In this document: positions 10,862-23,400 of the stretch, piece after piece
Layout: every line of letters begins with the position of its first letter
Numbering within the stretch: position 1 is the first letter of the stretch
Assembly (NCBI GenBank): GCA_905250125.1
Contig: CAJNOL010000035.1
Span: forward strand, 58,997 to 122,996
DNA: 64,000 nucleotides
Reading direction: 5' to 3'
From: Rotaria sordida
Taxonomy: Eukaryota; Rotifera; Eurotatoria; Philodinida; Philodinidae
The notes under the pieces: model-generated
Told to the model about the DNA's origin: nothing
What the model saw: only the letters and a program-made list of their open reading frames with translations
Database searches by the model: none
Translations under genes and position numbers: made by a program

Positions 10862-12616
10862 ATTTTTAAATAAAGAAGAAAAAAGAACTCTGAATAATGA
10901 ATAAGTACATATGTATATAATTTCTAGTTAATATCAATCATTTTGTTTTTCTTTTGAGTTATTTTTCTTTTTGCTTTCTATTTTCACAATTGAACTAAAA
11001 CAAAAAATATATCTCTTCAGATGGTATATGTGAACTTTTTTTTTTCAAAATTCTATACTTTTTCTTTTTGTTATTGTTCTTCTCTTGAAAACAATTAATT
11101 GTTGTTTTTGTCTTTTGATTTTCATAATGTGATAAAAATATGTCATTTTTTTTTTCGTTGGTATATAAATATCTATCTTTAGATATTTCTTTCTTCCTAG
11201 TTCATTTATTTGTTCCTTCTAGTATTTCGTTTCGAACAGTCAGATAGTTAAATTGTATGTGTTAAAAAAAACAGATGTTATCTTGTGTTAATATTTTTTC
11301 ATTTGTTTTTCTCAGTACAATTTGTTGGTAATGTCCTATGAGAATATTTGATCATATAGTATATTTGTTTCGTATTATTAGATGTCAAAGTAAAAAAAAG
11401 AAGAGAATAAAAATTATTATAAATAGAACAAATAATGTCATGAATTAAAATAGTTTGATTCAAATGAAAACAATGAATGCAAGAGATGGTCCAATATTTT
11501 TTTTGAATAAACTTGGAATTTTTGCAAATTCCATTAAAATACTAACGTAATTATTCAAACTATGATGGTTTTTTTAATTTTCAGAAATTTACTTTGAAGT
11601 AACAAAATGGTGCTTTCATAGAGAAAAAAAATCGTTTTGTTAAATGAATATTAATGTATATGCAAACTATCGTTTGTTGAATCGAGTAGAAACCCAGGAT
11701 GATATTTACAGTTGCCGAGATAGCTAAAATCGGTACGGTATACTGTTGTTTCATACAATTACTGGTCGCACATAACTGTAAATTGACGTTTAGTAGACAT
11801 AGTATTACGACCGTATTTTAGTCGTGTCGTACACAGTTGATAATGATGTGAAAAGCAAGTTTCTGACAGTTTACAACACAATAAAATATGATTGTATACG
11901 ATCGTGCTTATTTGATCTGAGAAAGGAGTTTTTATAAATTTTGAATAAATATAATTTCTGTAATGTAGTGGCATTCACTATAGTTATTTTTGTTTTCTTC
12001 TTTTTGTTTCTGTTATTTTCCTGTTTCTTGTTTTCGTTCCATCTGGGGAGAACGCCAAAAGTATACACATACACATATATATATATTGTTTTTCTTTCGT
12101 TCTGTGATCTTTTCTTGATCTCAACATATACTCGTTATTGTTGATCAAGGTCAAAAAAATGTTATATTCGACCTTGACTTTATTCTATATTATGTAGATA
12201 ATATTGTCTATTATATAATATATATTCTCCGTTTTTGTAATAAAAACTTGATTTTATCGTATTAACCTGAATACGTGACAATTCCACATTTTATTCAATA
12301 AAAATTTTATATCAAATGGATGAATGCAGTGATGATGTATAATTTACGTAATTCATTGACACTGAGATTACTACTTTGATATATTACATTTTTTGTTTAA
12401 AATATATTTTATACCACCTCACTCATTTCGTCTTTTATTATAGTACTTTTTGGACCGGTCTCCCTTTCGAAAAATTTAAAAAAAAAATGATTCTTTGCTG
12501 TATTTGCACTCAAGAGTTTCTTATCACAATGTAGGAGTTTATATGTGTAGTTGATGGTTTTTTTTTGTTTTTCATTCTTATCATTCGGTTGTGCATACTA
12601 CTAGAACAAACGTATC
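10862..12616. other. Intergenic stretch after BOULE
   Basis: A+T-rich DNA with many poly-T runs and a poly(A) signal just after the BOULE stop. The short frames at 11.76-12.14 kb occur on both strands and look like chance. The only structure seen is the dispersed repeat at 11945-12235. Confidence 0.5.
11945..12235 (+). repeat. Dispersed repeat copy, inverted partner at 61620-61955
   Basis: The order of blocks here matches the reverse complement of 61620-61955: a TGTAATGTAGTGGCATT-like block, a T-rich tract, CACATATATATATA, TGATCTTTTCTTGATCTCAAC, GTTGATCAAGGT, then a second ACCTTGAC and an A+T-rich tail with TGTCTATTA repeats. Two diverged copies 50 kb apart in opposite orientation indicate an interspersed family. 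No coding potential was found. Confidence 0.6.
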
Positions 12617-13311
12617 ATGGTTCAGATTTCTATTGATAATACTCCACATTTATTTACGATTCGTTTAACGACTTTTGATGCATTAGTTCAAGCTATTGCA
12701 CAACGTACAGGAACAACTAAAATCTTACCATTATCATATTTGGATAAAAATAGTAATGCATTTGTTCGACTAGAAGGTGAAGATATTGAACCACTTCGAC
12801 GTAAAACTCATGTTAAAATTAGTTTGGGTGGATCATATTCAGCATCATACGACGGTGAATTGAATAAAGAAGGAAAAAGACAAGGTCAAGGAATTTATCG
12901 ATGGTCTAATGGTCGAACGTATATAGGAGAATGGTATGAAAACAAAATGGATGGAGACGGAGCAGAGTCATGGCCGAATGGATCTCAATATCAAGGACAA
13001 TTTAGAGCAAATAAAAGACATGGTCAAGGAACTTTTACATGGCCAGATGGTCGACAATATGTCGGTAAGACTAAAAATAGAAGGATATCTTTATTGGAAT
13101 TTCATTGATAAATAATTATTAAATTGAAGGAGAATATCGCAATGATTATCGACATGGTTATGGTGTATGTACCTTTCCAAATGGATATAGATATGAAGGA
13201 GAATGGTGTGGAGGCAGAAAACATGGACGAGGTATTGAAATATTTCCTGATGGACATCGTTACAATGGAATGTTTGAAAATGATAAAGCTGTTGGACCTT
13301 CATCAGAATAA
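12617..13311 (+). CDS. MORN-repeat protein with an N-terminal ubiquitin-like/PB1-like region
   Basis: Two exons, 12617-13064 and 13130-13311, join to 209 aa. Residues 1-70 form a compact region without MORN repeats (starts MVQISIDNTPHLFTIRL) that could be a ubiquitin-like or PB1-like fold; this is inference only. From residue about 75 there are five full MORN repeats of 23 residues and one partial (YDGELNKEGKRQGQGIYRW, YIGEWYENKMDGDG, YQGQFRANKRHGQGTFTW, YVGEYRNDYRHGYG, YEGEWCGGRKHGRG, YNGMFENDK). The fourth repeat spans the splice. MORN repeats often bind membrane lipids or act as scaffolds, commonly in cilia and sperm. No close orthologue was recognised. Confidence 0.85.
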
Positions 13312-13519
13312 CTTCATATTCTTATGAAAGAACATTGAAAAAAAACAGGTGTTGAATCATCTCATATTATTGATGCTTCTTAATTAATATTTTATTTAAT
13401 GAAAAAATTACTTTGAAGTTCACATTTGTATTATAAAATGTCGTCTTTTAATATGGAAAAAGTTTTTTTTTAAATACTCTTCATTAAACTCAACATTATA
13501 TTGTAATATTTCTTTCATT

Positions 13520-14245
13520 AGAACATCAGTTATGCACATAGAGTGAGTACCATCATTATTCAACAACATTTATTTTCAATTTTATTCCGCTACTATAAAC
13601 GTTAGAAAGAATCCAAATAGTGATTCCAACAGACAAAATCGTTTCTAACAAGAATATAAGGAAATAATGATTATTATCAGGTTCACAACGATAGAGATTC
13701 CAAAAAATCAAAACCTAGTTTTTCAATATTTCGAGCGCGTAAATATAATTTTATTTAGACTACAGAGAACGATAGAGTAAACCATTCTCTATAACATGAG
13801 ACATCGTCAAATTCTTTGTGATATTTTTTGACTGCGATACAGCAATTTGGTTAGAGTCCAAAAAATGATTTTTCTGTAGGAAATCGGAAAAAAAAGACTA
13901 GGGAAGCTTCAGTAAGATTTCTGTATATCAGCCAAAAAAATGTCGCAGAGAACTTGAAGACATATTATTTTGTAGAGAATTATCTGCTATATCGTTCTAT
14001 GTAGTTTGAACAATTCTATTTACTCGTTCTAGGTGCTGAAAAACTAGCCTTTTGATTTTCTGGAGCCTCTGTCTTTTGATTACCTAATAATAATTTTTAT
14101 TTCCTTATATTCATTTTAAAAACAATTTTCTCTATTCGGATCAATATTTGAATTCATTCTAGCGCTTACGGTAGCGAAAAAAAATTGAAAATAAACTTCA
14201 TTGAATAATTCTTGTATCCACTGTATATCGAATCCTAGTAGAATA
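13520..14245. repeat. Large foldback element, arms about 340 bp
   Basis: The sequence from about 13530 to 13870 pairs with the reverse complement of about 13890-14240, centred near 13885. Matching blocks from outside in are ATTATTCAA, TTTATTTTCAATTTT, GAATATAAGGAAATAA, ATTATTAT(C/T)AGG, AAAATCAAAA, CTAGTTTTTCA and AGAACGATA. Arm identity is roughly 75-80% by eye. No coding potential. It is a non-autonomous hairpin element of unknown family between the MORN and IMSP1-like genes. Confidence 0.75.
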
Positions 14246-15349
14246 TTTATGACAAAATAATATGACTTACAAAGACGCAATGTTGTTAATTAGGAGTGCT
14301 AAAAAGTTATTCTATTTTTCACCTACAGCTCATAATCATTATTTCCAGTTACATGAAAGTGATGCAAGCATTTAATTTATACGCTGAAGCATCATTAAAA
14401 TCGGATGCTCAAACTTTAGATTATTATGTATTACTTTTATTCAAATTGAACATTAATATTATCAAAAACTAATAAGAGAAAAATTAGTAAGTTTGAACAA
14501 CAATGAGTGAAGAATATTAAATAAAATATTTCACTGATTAACTTCTATTTTATCCGAGCAGATTTCTACTAGGTTTTTTATTAAATAATCATGTTGCTAA
14601 CTATAAATCATATCTAAAATTATTTCTTTTTTAGAAAATTAAAGATATTTTTCTAGTTATATATGATACAGAAAAGCTGCACAATAGTGTTGCATGTGCT
14701 TCAGTTCAATAACTGCTACTATACTTGATAAGAAAGTTCACAAGTATGATTCTCTTTTAGTTTTGAATGAAAGAAAACTATTTTATTCATTTTTGAACTA
14801 GTTTTACATGAGATTAAAAAAAATAAAAACCGGCACCTATATTCTGCTTTTCACCAACATTCTATAAAACATGAGACGAATGAATTGATGAACTATTTTA
14901 GAAAAATTGATATTTGTCATTTTCATAAAAAATAGTTCTAATGTTTTTTTTTTCATCAAATACATTTATATGACAATGAAATATGGAGCATTCGTTATTT
15001 CTGATGATTTATAGTTTCTTATAATTTTATCTGAATACTATCAATTTGGTATAGACTTAACAAATGATTTACAATTTTTGTGGCTTGAATCAATATTTTG
15101 AAAGAATTTATGGTTAACACTTGCTCAGAATTACAAATACAGATTTGAGGGACGACTTTAAGTCGCAGCATATAAGTTTTACATTCAAGATACTTTGATA
15201 TGATTTCCATGTATTTTGTAATCAATTGAACTGAAATATTCTTGACTGAAACATAAGACAATCAAAATTACTTCAGTAACTTTTATTTATGAAAAAGTTT
15301 GTTTCATGTATAAGGAAAGTGACAATAGAAATAGAATCGTGCAAACTAG
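14246..15349. other. A+T-rich intergenic stretch
   Basis: No gene was recognised. Only short chance frames occur, such as an 80-codon minus frame ending at 15019 without domain features. It includes the downstream flank of the IMSP1-like gene. Confidence 0.5.
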
Positions 15350-16684
15350 TTATTTGATTCGAAGTTTTGATGGTTGTGCAATGAAATATGAACAGAATTG
15401 TGTCCAGGGCGAGAAATCAGATTTTGAAGGATCGACGATCGGTAAGCCTCTGTTATCTTTGTTGCGAACTGGTGTACCTGGAGAACAGAAATAAGACAAT
15501 AAACTATTTCTATTTTTATTTTTGAATTCTATGTGCTCTACCTCCTGGTTTATGTGACCAATAACCATTTGCATCCTATAAAAAAAGAGAAAATATTCAA
15601 AAGTCAAATATTATATTTCTATATGAATGTTCTCAAACCATTCTTATCCAATGAAAGTTTGTGTCTGGCCAAATAAGCAATGCAGCAAAGTGACCATTTT
15701 CTGGTGGAGTTTTTGGTAATTTTGTGCCATTGTAAACTAAACCATCACGAACAGATGCATTTCCCATATCTACACACGTATTGGATGACCATATCTTTCC
15801 ACTACCTCGACCTATAGAGGAAAAAGAATTCTTAGTTTTTGATGGCTCATTATGTCATGTTTTGATATCTACCCGGTTGGGGATAAGTATTTGTAACAAT
15901 ATCAGTACCTAGAAAGAAAGAAAAAAAAATAACATCAAGAAGTGTTTTAAATTGCAAATAATGGAACTATTAGTCAATTTATTTACATTGATTCTAAACT
16001 AAAAACATTTGAATTTCTTTTTGTTGAGAAATATTATAAAAGTAGATATAATAAAAAAGGCACAATAACTGCATTAGTCTACGTCATCTTTATAGTTACT
16101 CATGAACTACTATTACCGTAAGCATAACAATTGTTTTCCGTTTGTCTTGTAATGAAACATCCTTCATCATCTGATTTTGGATCATATTTAGGTACAGTAT
16201 CAGGACCTACGATTGGAACATGGTTACAATCAGCATTATTAGACTCTATATGAGTAATGTCAGACATAACTTCTCCGACATGATCTCTGACATGACGGAT
16301 AACCGATGCCGAAAGATAATGACGACCACCAAGCAATAACAAATGTTCAACTGGAGATAAGCCATGAACAAAAACAGGCTTGTCAGAAGAACAACTTATT
16401 GTGAATCCTTGATAACCCATAATTCTTGTTGTTGGCTTACTTAATAATGTAACGTTATTATGTTGATACAAAGATTCATAAGCTAGTTGTTTAATTTTAG
16501 TTAGTTGTCTTATATTAATTTTCCAAACTGGATTTGATGTTCCAGAAAATACATGAAGTGTAACAGATGGTTCATCACATTCTAATGCTTGTAATTTTGT
16601 TAAGTGATCTTTATTAAATTGACAGCTTGTTATTGAAAACAAGCATAAAAGAAAACCAAACAAATAAACGCATTTAAATACCAT
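15350..16684 (-). CDS. Secreted protein, insoluble-matrix-shell-protein-1-like family
   Basis: Five exons join to 312 aa: 16684-16117, 15908-15873, 15811-15639, 15575-15542, 15477-15350. The start at 16684 gives a classical signal peptide (MVFKCVYLFGFLLCLFSITSC). An upstream ATG at 16747 would bury it and was not chosen. The C-terminal half carries the recognisable block: NNCYAYG, PQPGRGSGK, CVDMGNASVRDGL, PPENGHFAALLIWP, FHWIRMDANGYWSHKPGGTPVRNKDN, ending CSYF. From memory, this arrangement occurs in mollusc insoluble matrix shell protein 1 and in many bacterial uncharacterised secreted proteins; its biochemical role is unknown to me. Conserved Cys, His and Trp would suit an extracellular enzyme-like fold. 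Two exons are tiny (36 and 34 bp). Neighbours are not functionally related. Confidence 0.8.
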
Positions 16685-19083
16685 CTGAAGATAGAAAGAA
16701 GATTTGCTACATAATAAATTCAAATAACAAAAGAAAGGCAAGGCCAAAGTAATATTATACTCATCTACCTTTTAATTGTAGAATAACGATATTTGCATCG
16801 ATTACTTGTTGTCTTTCTTTTTGTTCTCTATTACACATCACTTTATTACTATATTTTCTTTATAATATAAATGATTGAAAAAAGTTTATGGACAAAATAG
16901 ACTGTATTAGAATGAAATTATTCTCGGATTCTACGAATGAATAGCTAAACATACGATGGAGATGTTCTTAGCAATGACCAATATTTTGACTAAAAATTAT
17001 CAACTTTTTAAGTAGACGAATTTTCAGCAGTAACAACAGGCCAAATGTTCTGAAAGCGTTATATTCCAATAAAAAGAATCATTTTTAAAATGTAGATACT
17101 ATGTATTTACTGCGTTCGCAAAATCGATTGTCTTCTGACGTACTATTTAAGATTTCTTAATATGTTCTTCATTATATGAAATATTCATTAAAAAAAAAGT
17201 ATTGCTTTCGAGCTTCTCTATGACTTAACTGTCTCTCTCGTTTTCAATAGATGATAATCATATTCAGTTAGCTGTTCTATAGATAAGGTGTACATCATAA
17301 TTTGACTATTCATTTGATTTTAGTTTGTAATAATACATTTTCCACATATATGGCTTCACCCTGCTATTATTTGACTTACGTGTATTCGTTCTACGTTTGT
17401 GTGTTACAACAAAACAAGTAAGATCAATGTCCTTTGTCTTTCTTTTTTTCGTCATCTTATCTCGCAAGCATGACCAAATAAAAATAAGAACTATTATCAA
17501 AACATTACGTTCTGAAGTCACAAGACGTAATTACACAGTACATGAAAAATAACAACAACTCCACAGTTCTATGTCAACTCAACAATGATGAATATTTGTG
17601 TGATTCACGAAATATTTCATTGTGTTAGATATTACAGTGCAGAAATTTGATGACAATATAAAATTGAGAAATTATGCAATTGGTATAAATCTTCTTTCGT
17701 CAAGAATTGATGCATACAGTCAAATAAATCTCTGATGTAATCATCTTTAGTACAAGATGTATTCTTTATAGTTAATGAATCAAGATTTCTTTTGAAAATT
17801 TTTCTCTGAACTGTAGCAAACAGCTCACAAAACAATTAGAAAAATAAGAAATAAACGAATAATGATCGAAATAATGGGCATGTTACAAGACATGCACCGA
17901 ATAAATTGTGTTGCCAGTTGATATAAGATACTTTGTAGAACAATATAAAATATCTTCATTTGTAACCTATGAAAATAAAGTGAAAAGATTTGCACCATTA
18001 TCGAAACTCTACAATACATCTGTACTATTTAACAACATTTATTTGCTGCTAGATCGATCCGATCTAGAAAGAGAATAAAAAAGTAGATGATTAAGTTTCA
18101 CACGCCGTTCAGCAATACCTAGTATGGTTGATAGAATTGCTATTGGAATGACAAAATTATGAAAATTTATAATATATTAGTTAGAAAGATGACGTTGATA
18201 AAAGCAATGTTAAGTAAGCAGACATTAAAATTCACGCGGTTCGCCAATTAATAGATGTATTTTTCAGTGAAAAAAGTCGTTTGAAGCTCAAACAAGTTGT
18301 ATGCACTTTATTTTTCGACATAAAGCGCTGATCATTTTTTAAATACTTTGTTTGCTTGATTAAAAAACAGAATTTACATAATTAGACATGAGCGGCTTCT
18401 CAGATCACTCATGTGGTATTTCTGCATCCTTAAACGAAAGATCATTCAATTGGGATTCTCCTGTCTACACTAAAGTGTAGACCGAAGGGCAACTAAGTCC
18501 AGATCCCGGTCTGTTTAGGGAATGTGAACCTCACGTAGAAAACACGCGTACTCGATATTGATGTCATAATGAGGGAATGATGTTGCTGATGACGTTTTAT
18601 TAGTAAAATAAAACCAGAAGATTTCAATAAGAAGAAGAGAAGAAAAGATATGAAAAATGAGGAATAATAGGAAAATCAATAAAAACTGGAAAAAAATACA
18701 AGTAACCACTATTGACACTAACATACTCTTCACTTCATCACATTATAATTTCAGCAGGTCGATACATACACAGGATGATTTCAATCGATGAAGAAGCTGG
18801 AAGGCTAACAAAGTTGATTGAGGTGGCGCTTCTTTTCGTTTCCACTCGCCACCAGTGTTCAAGAAAATCAGCTAATCATTTGTCTATCGGTGTTTTTTGT
18901 TCGTGTCCAATAGTAAATCACATTTGTTCAGTTCAAGCTCCGAAGTATCATATTATTTGAGATAGATTGATTGAGACATTTCTTGTATTTACTTTTTCAC
19001 TGTTGAATCGAGCTTGTCGTTGATTCGAAGCTAAACAATAAATTGGCAGATTCATTTTCAAATGAAATCCTATCAATGCATTG
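16685..19083. other. Intergenic stretch without a recognised gene
   Basis: Upstream of the IMSP1-like gene. A few 60-80 codon frames exist without recognisable domains. A short perfect palindrome, GTCTACACTAAAGTGTAGAC, lies near 18462. From about 18.4 kb the sequence becomes visibly less A+T-rich, and this continues to about 29 kb. Confidence 0.45.
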
Positions 19084-19335
19084 TTACTCGTTTCGTAGGG
19101 GCACATTAACAATTTGACCAATTTGCAACTTCTTGGGTTCCACGCCAGGATTAGCGGCGAGTATTGCTTTTGGTGTGCATCTGTACTTTCGATTCAAAGT
19201 CCACAGAGTATCACCTTCTTCGATCCTGTAGCTTAAAGTTTTTGATTCGTTGAGAGAGACACAATCTAAGTACGAGTGTACAGATTTTTTAACACTTAAA
19301 GATAAGAAATTCAATAAGACTATCGTTTCTCTCAC
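19084..19335 (-). CDS. Small LysM-domain protein
   Basis: An 83-codon frame whose C-terminal half is a full LysM module of about 43 residues: YRIEEGDTLWTLNRKY, then AILAANPGV, and KLQIGQIVNVP. LysM modules bind N-acetylglucosamine polymers (peptidoglycan, chitin). The first 28 residues are mildly hydrophobic (IVLLNFLSLSV) but do not form a convincing signal peptide. AG dinucleotides preceding the LysM part allow an upstream exon, so the true 5' end is uncertain. It lies about 1.1 kb downstream of the zinc-knuckle-like gene on the same strand and could be separate or its remnant. The domain call is firm, the gene model is not. Confidence 0.6.
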   Translation of the reverse strand: MRETIVLLNFLSLSVKKSVHSYLDCVSLNESKTLSYRIEEGDTLWTLNRKYRCTPKAILAANPGVEPKKLQIGQIVNVPLRNE

Positions 19336-20449
19336 TAAAATGTATTTTTGTGTGTTTATATCTCATCCATAATTTTTCTACTAAAATGACCATCGTTGTT
19401 TAATCATATTCACTATCGAAACCGTATACGCATGATCAAGCTTACGATAGAGAGAAAACAGATAACACGTCTATGTTTTTCTTGCTGTTGTTTTACTCAG
19501 TAGTTGCCTGGTAGACGTAGATCATAGATATGATGAGACGGCAATTATGCGGAAATTCACATCAGATGCAAATGATTTATCAACAATTCACTTTATTCTT
19601 TCCCTTTTGCTTGTTTTTATACAGGATGTCCTACAAAGTCCATTTCTAAGAGAATTTTGTACAATTCTCTTACATATAAAGTCAATTTGGTCATTTTTTT
19701 CTTTCATATAATAGATGTTATCGTCACGATTTTGCTCTCAAAACAGAAGCTCACTAATATTGCTGAAAACGATGGCCTTCGACTGTACGAAAACAAATTT
19801 CCCCAACTTTATCCGATTGGGATTAATATGGGAAACATGACGAAACCACTTAAAGCATGGGCATGAAATGTTAATGCGTGTTTTGTTATTTTTAGGAACA
19901 TCTACAATCTACGCGTCGACAATTTCTGTTCCTATCACAGAGCATGGCATGTATGTTTATTACTGTCTCTGAAGCAACCTGATCCCTTCCTTCTCCCATC
20001 ATAAACCTCAATACTCACTAGCTATTGTGTTTCACAAAACCGTGATTGAGAGTGAAAGTGAAGACAAGATCTACACTAACTCTACATCTACTCGCTACTC
20101 TCGCGCTCTAGAGTTTCGAAAGTTCTCATTGCTTGCCCTCTAGGACGGTAGGTTATATCTATCGTGCCATGATTCGTAGACATAACAAATATGGTAGGAT
20201 ATCGATATTTCTGCATACAAACTGACACTATTTCGATATTTTGTTTTAGAAATATGTATTAAAAAAATAAGGTCTACCGTCTGATGTATCGTGCTCCATT
20301 GATTGAATAAACCTTCCAAAACAGTATTCGTCTTCATGAAATAGTTTCTAACACTCTAACAATTATTTGTCTCGTCTGCCTAGTTTTCTATTTACAGTCT
20401 TTGAAGAATATTTGTATATAGCGAACAAAATATGGTGCAATACACAACT
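19336..20449. other. Non-coding stretch between LysM ORF and zinc-knuckle-like gene
   Basis: No gene recognised. Short frames at 19657-19866 (+) and 20140-20337 (-) lack domain features or splice support. The tract 20500-20660 repeats a GGTTTCG motif several times. Confidence 0.4.
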
Positions 20450-23400
20450 TCAAAAGAGATTCGTACATGATTTAAAACCTAAAAATAATTTTCAGAGTTG
20501 AAACTCATTCGACACTTTTTTGAAGGTTTCGTGCATGCATACAAAACTCTTGAAAAAGTTTTCTAGATGCGTGACAAGTCTTTCGAATGGTTTCGCACTA
20601 ACGTATGAAATTTTAAAAGGTTTCGCACTAGTTTCAATTCTCGAAACCTTTTTTTTTCGCCCATGACAATTTCCAGTTTCGCAGCCATTTTCGAACAATT
20701 GATGAATGCACAGTCATCAAGCCTATCGTATGCAATAGCACAATTCCTCTGAACCTTTTTCGATTGACTGTTTTGTTTCACTATCAAGTGAGAAATGTTG
20801 TTGAGAACAGAATTTTTCCAGATGCTCTACTAAACACATGAAATCATTGTTAGACTTACCTCGTAGTGTCTGTGCAATCTGATCGGCTGTTAAAATTGGC
20901 AAACGGTTGATTTCCGAAAGAACCTGTAATTACAGTAGCAGATATTAGAACAAAATATCTCTGAGATCTATGGAATAGAAAGAAATCGCTAGCATAATAT
21001 AACAGAAATTCACCTTATTTATATCACAAGAATAGTCGTCGTTTGGCAATAAATTTTCTTGTTCATATTCGAGATATAATTGAAGGGGATGTGGAAACAG
21101 AAGACTTAGATCCGTCTCCGAGTGATGTGGCGCACTAGTGCATTGAGATGGATGTTCGCAGTCTTTAAGCACTTCCATTATGATATCAAAGAATTCGTCA
21201 TTCATGTCTGTAAAAATTAAAGCTTGAAACTAACCAAACACTTTCTATAAAGTGATCTCGCTTACGTTCTGTTGTGACAGACGCTGAAAACGGACTAGTA
21301 TTGATTTGTGGACCTGATATAGTATAATTCGAGCAAAACTGACTTTCATCATTCACATTGACCATCGAATTTTGAAACACTGGCTGCATATTTTCCGTAG
21401 TTGTAGAAAACAAAGCGTTACCTAAAAACAACAATTTTTTGAAAGGTTCTATTTACCTAATCTGCGCAAGAAAATAAGAGAGAAGAAGAGGACAATGTTA
21501 CAGCTCTAAAATGTGACTTTATGTAACATTAAAGCTAAAACTACTGTCGACAGTAAAATACAGTGCGATCGAATACTTTCTAAATATATCGAGAACAGAA
21601 ACAGATGGCATTCTGTCATTTTTAGTTTTCAAAAGAGATGGTTTGGGCTCATAAAGCTGCATCCAACTGATTCATCAGTTGCTGACCAATCACATGAACA
21701 TGCAGCGGAAATTGAAAAGACTATTTCTGTCAAACTGTTTTTCATTCAATTTCGAACTTCAATACGACCACTCTCTAGAAAAATGTCTCCTTCAGATTGA
21801 TACAAAGCCAGCATTAATGGGCATATAAGCATCTTCTTGAAATGTTTCCACTAGTCAAATAAACTTCAATCGCTCCATGAATTACTATGGCTGAGTGGCT
21901 GCGTCGTTAGGCACGTATCCACCGAGTACTGTGCTGAAACCTCACTGCAACCAGCCAGAGTCCGTTCGGTTTATTATTTCGGTCTAAAAAGATTAAAAAA
22001 ATGACCATGCTCTCATGGTTCGTTTAGATTTGTGTCCTTCCTATACAACATTTAGAGTTTTACTTACATATGTCTGAATTTGTACGTCCAAACCTGCACG
22101 GTCTTTCTGTACATTCCATTCATTACTTTCTTTGCTATACATCCGAACCTTGCATCCTTTTCAATAGTGTCAAAACATAAAATAAGGATAGACTTTACTG
22201 TGTACAACGAGACGAGTCTGGATTATGGCTCTTCGGAGGATGCATAGCACTCCCGTGCCGCGACGCAGATATAAAATGCTAGCTACGCAGGCAATTTTGT
22301 TTTAATTATTGAATAATTGAATCCAACTTTTAAATCTAGCATATGTGACAGATTCGGACGTACACAATGGGAAGTACAAAAGGATGTACAAAAGGGCGTA
22401 TAGATTTGGACGTACAAAAGGATGTACAAAAGGGCGTATAGATTTGGACGTACAAAAGGATGTACAAAAGGGCGTATAGATTTGGACATACAGAAAAGAA
22501 AGTATCACAAATAAAGTATGATTTTATTTGAAATTTAGTCGAATTTTGGATTTCTCTCAGAAAAGACTTGCTATATTTTGATTATTTGTTTCGGATCACT
22601 CGTTCGATAGCATGCTGACTAAGTTGTGACAAACACATGCTCTTGTGTCAAGTATGTCGTTAACTAGTGTGTGTGAAGAGCACAAGCTATTGAGCGTAAG
22701 TATTCTGCGTGAGGCTGGCTTTCTGTGCAGACCTACAGCTAGTATTTGTTGTAGGGAAGATATGGAGCAATTTAAATCTGCCACTAGTCAGCACTTCAAA
22801 CTACAAAGTAGGCCAAAGACCTGAATATTTTTGCTTCTTTCAATCCGTGATAGGTCACAATATGAATAATTGACGATTCTTAGTCAAATGTAAAGTTGGC
22901 ATTTTGTCTTTTGCTGATCAGTAATCGGTAAACTAATCATTTATGAAGGTATTGGTAACTTTTCAAGTTATTCTATTTGAGTTATCGCAGTAAAAGTAAA
23001 TAGAATTCATCATGCATGCCTTGACAGCTTAATACAACAATCATATATCTTTTTCAGACGACTACACATTACATACATATTTCCAGTGCTCAATCGACAA
23101 CATGTTCATTTTTGAGGAACATTAATTTACGTTTTAGAGATCGAGTGATTCGTTTCTGTTCGTTAGTGTAGTTTCATTCTATGCGCGTTGAGATTAGAAA
23201 TGTACTAAAGATAGTTGTGGATGGAAGGCGTAGGTGAATGACAATATGAGTCTTCGTCTAACTCCTTCTACATGGACTCACTCGTCCTTCAAAATTTGAA
23301 AAAAAAACAACTCTCTTTTAGATTTTTTTTCTATAAGATGGGAGCTCATGCGTTTCGTCTTCGTAATAATTTTCGTCTGCTGCGGATATTCCAAGGGTTG

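Noticed and set aside
11759-12144. Overlapping 67-71 codon frames on both strands
   Set aside because: Low complexity, located in a dispersed repeat, frames on both strands.
21880-21975. Stand-alone tRNA-Ser/Leu gene
   Set aside because: An A box is visible, but the acceptor stem does not pair and the B box is poor; at most a tRNA-derived repeat head.
22354-22500. Tandem 38-bp array considered as a CRISPR array
   Set aside because: The units are contiguous with no unique spacers, and this is eukaryotic-type DNA.
22283-22508. Minus-strand frames with a repeating PFVHPFVRPN or YILLYVQIYTPF pattern
   Set aside because: These are translations of the 38-bp tandem repeat, not a protein.
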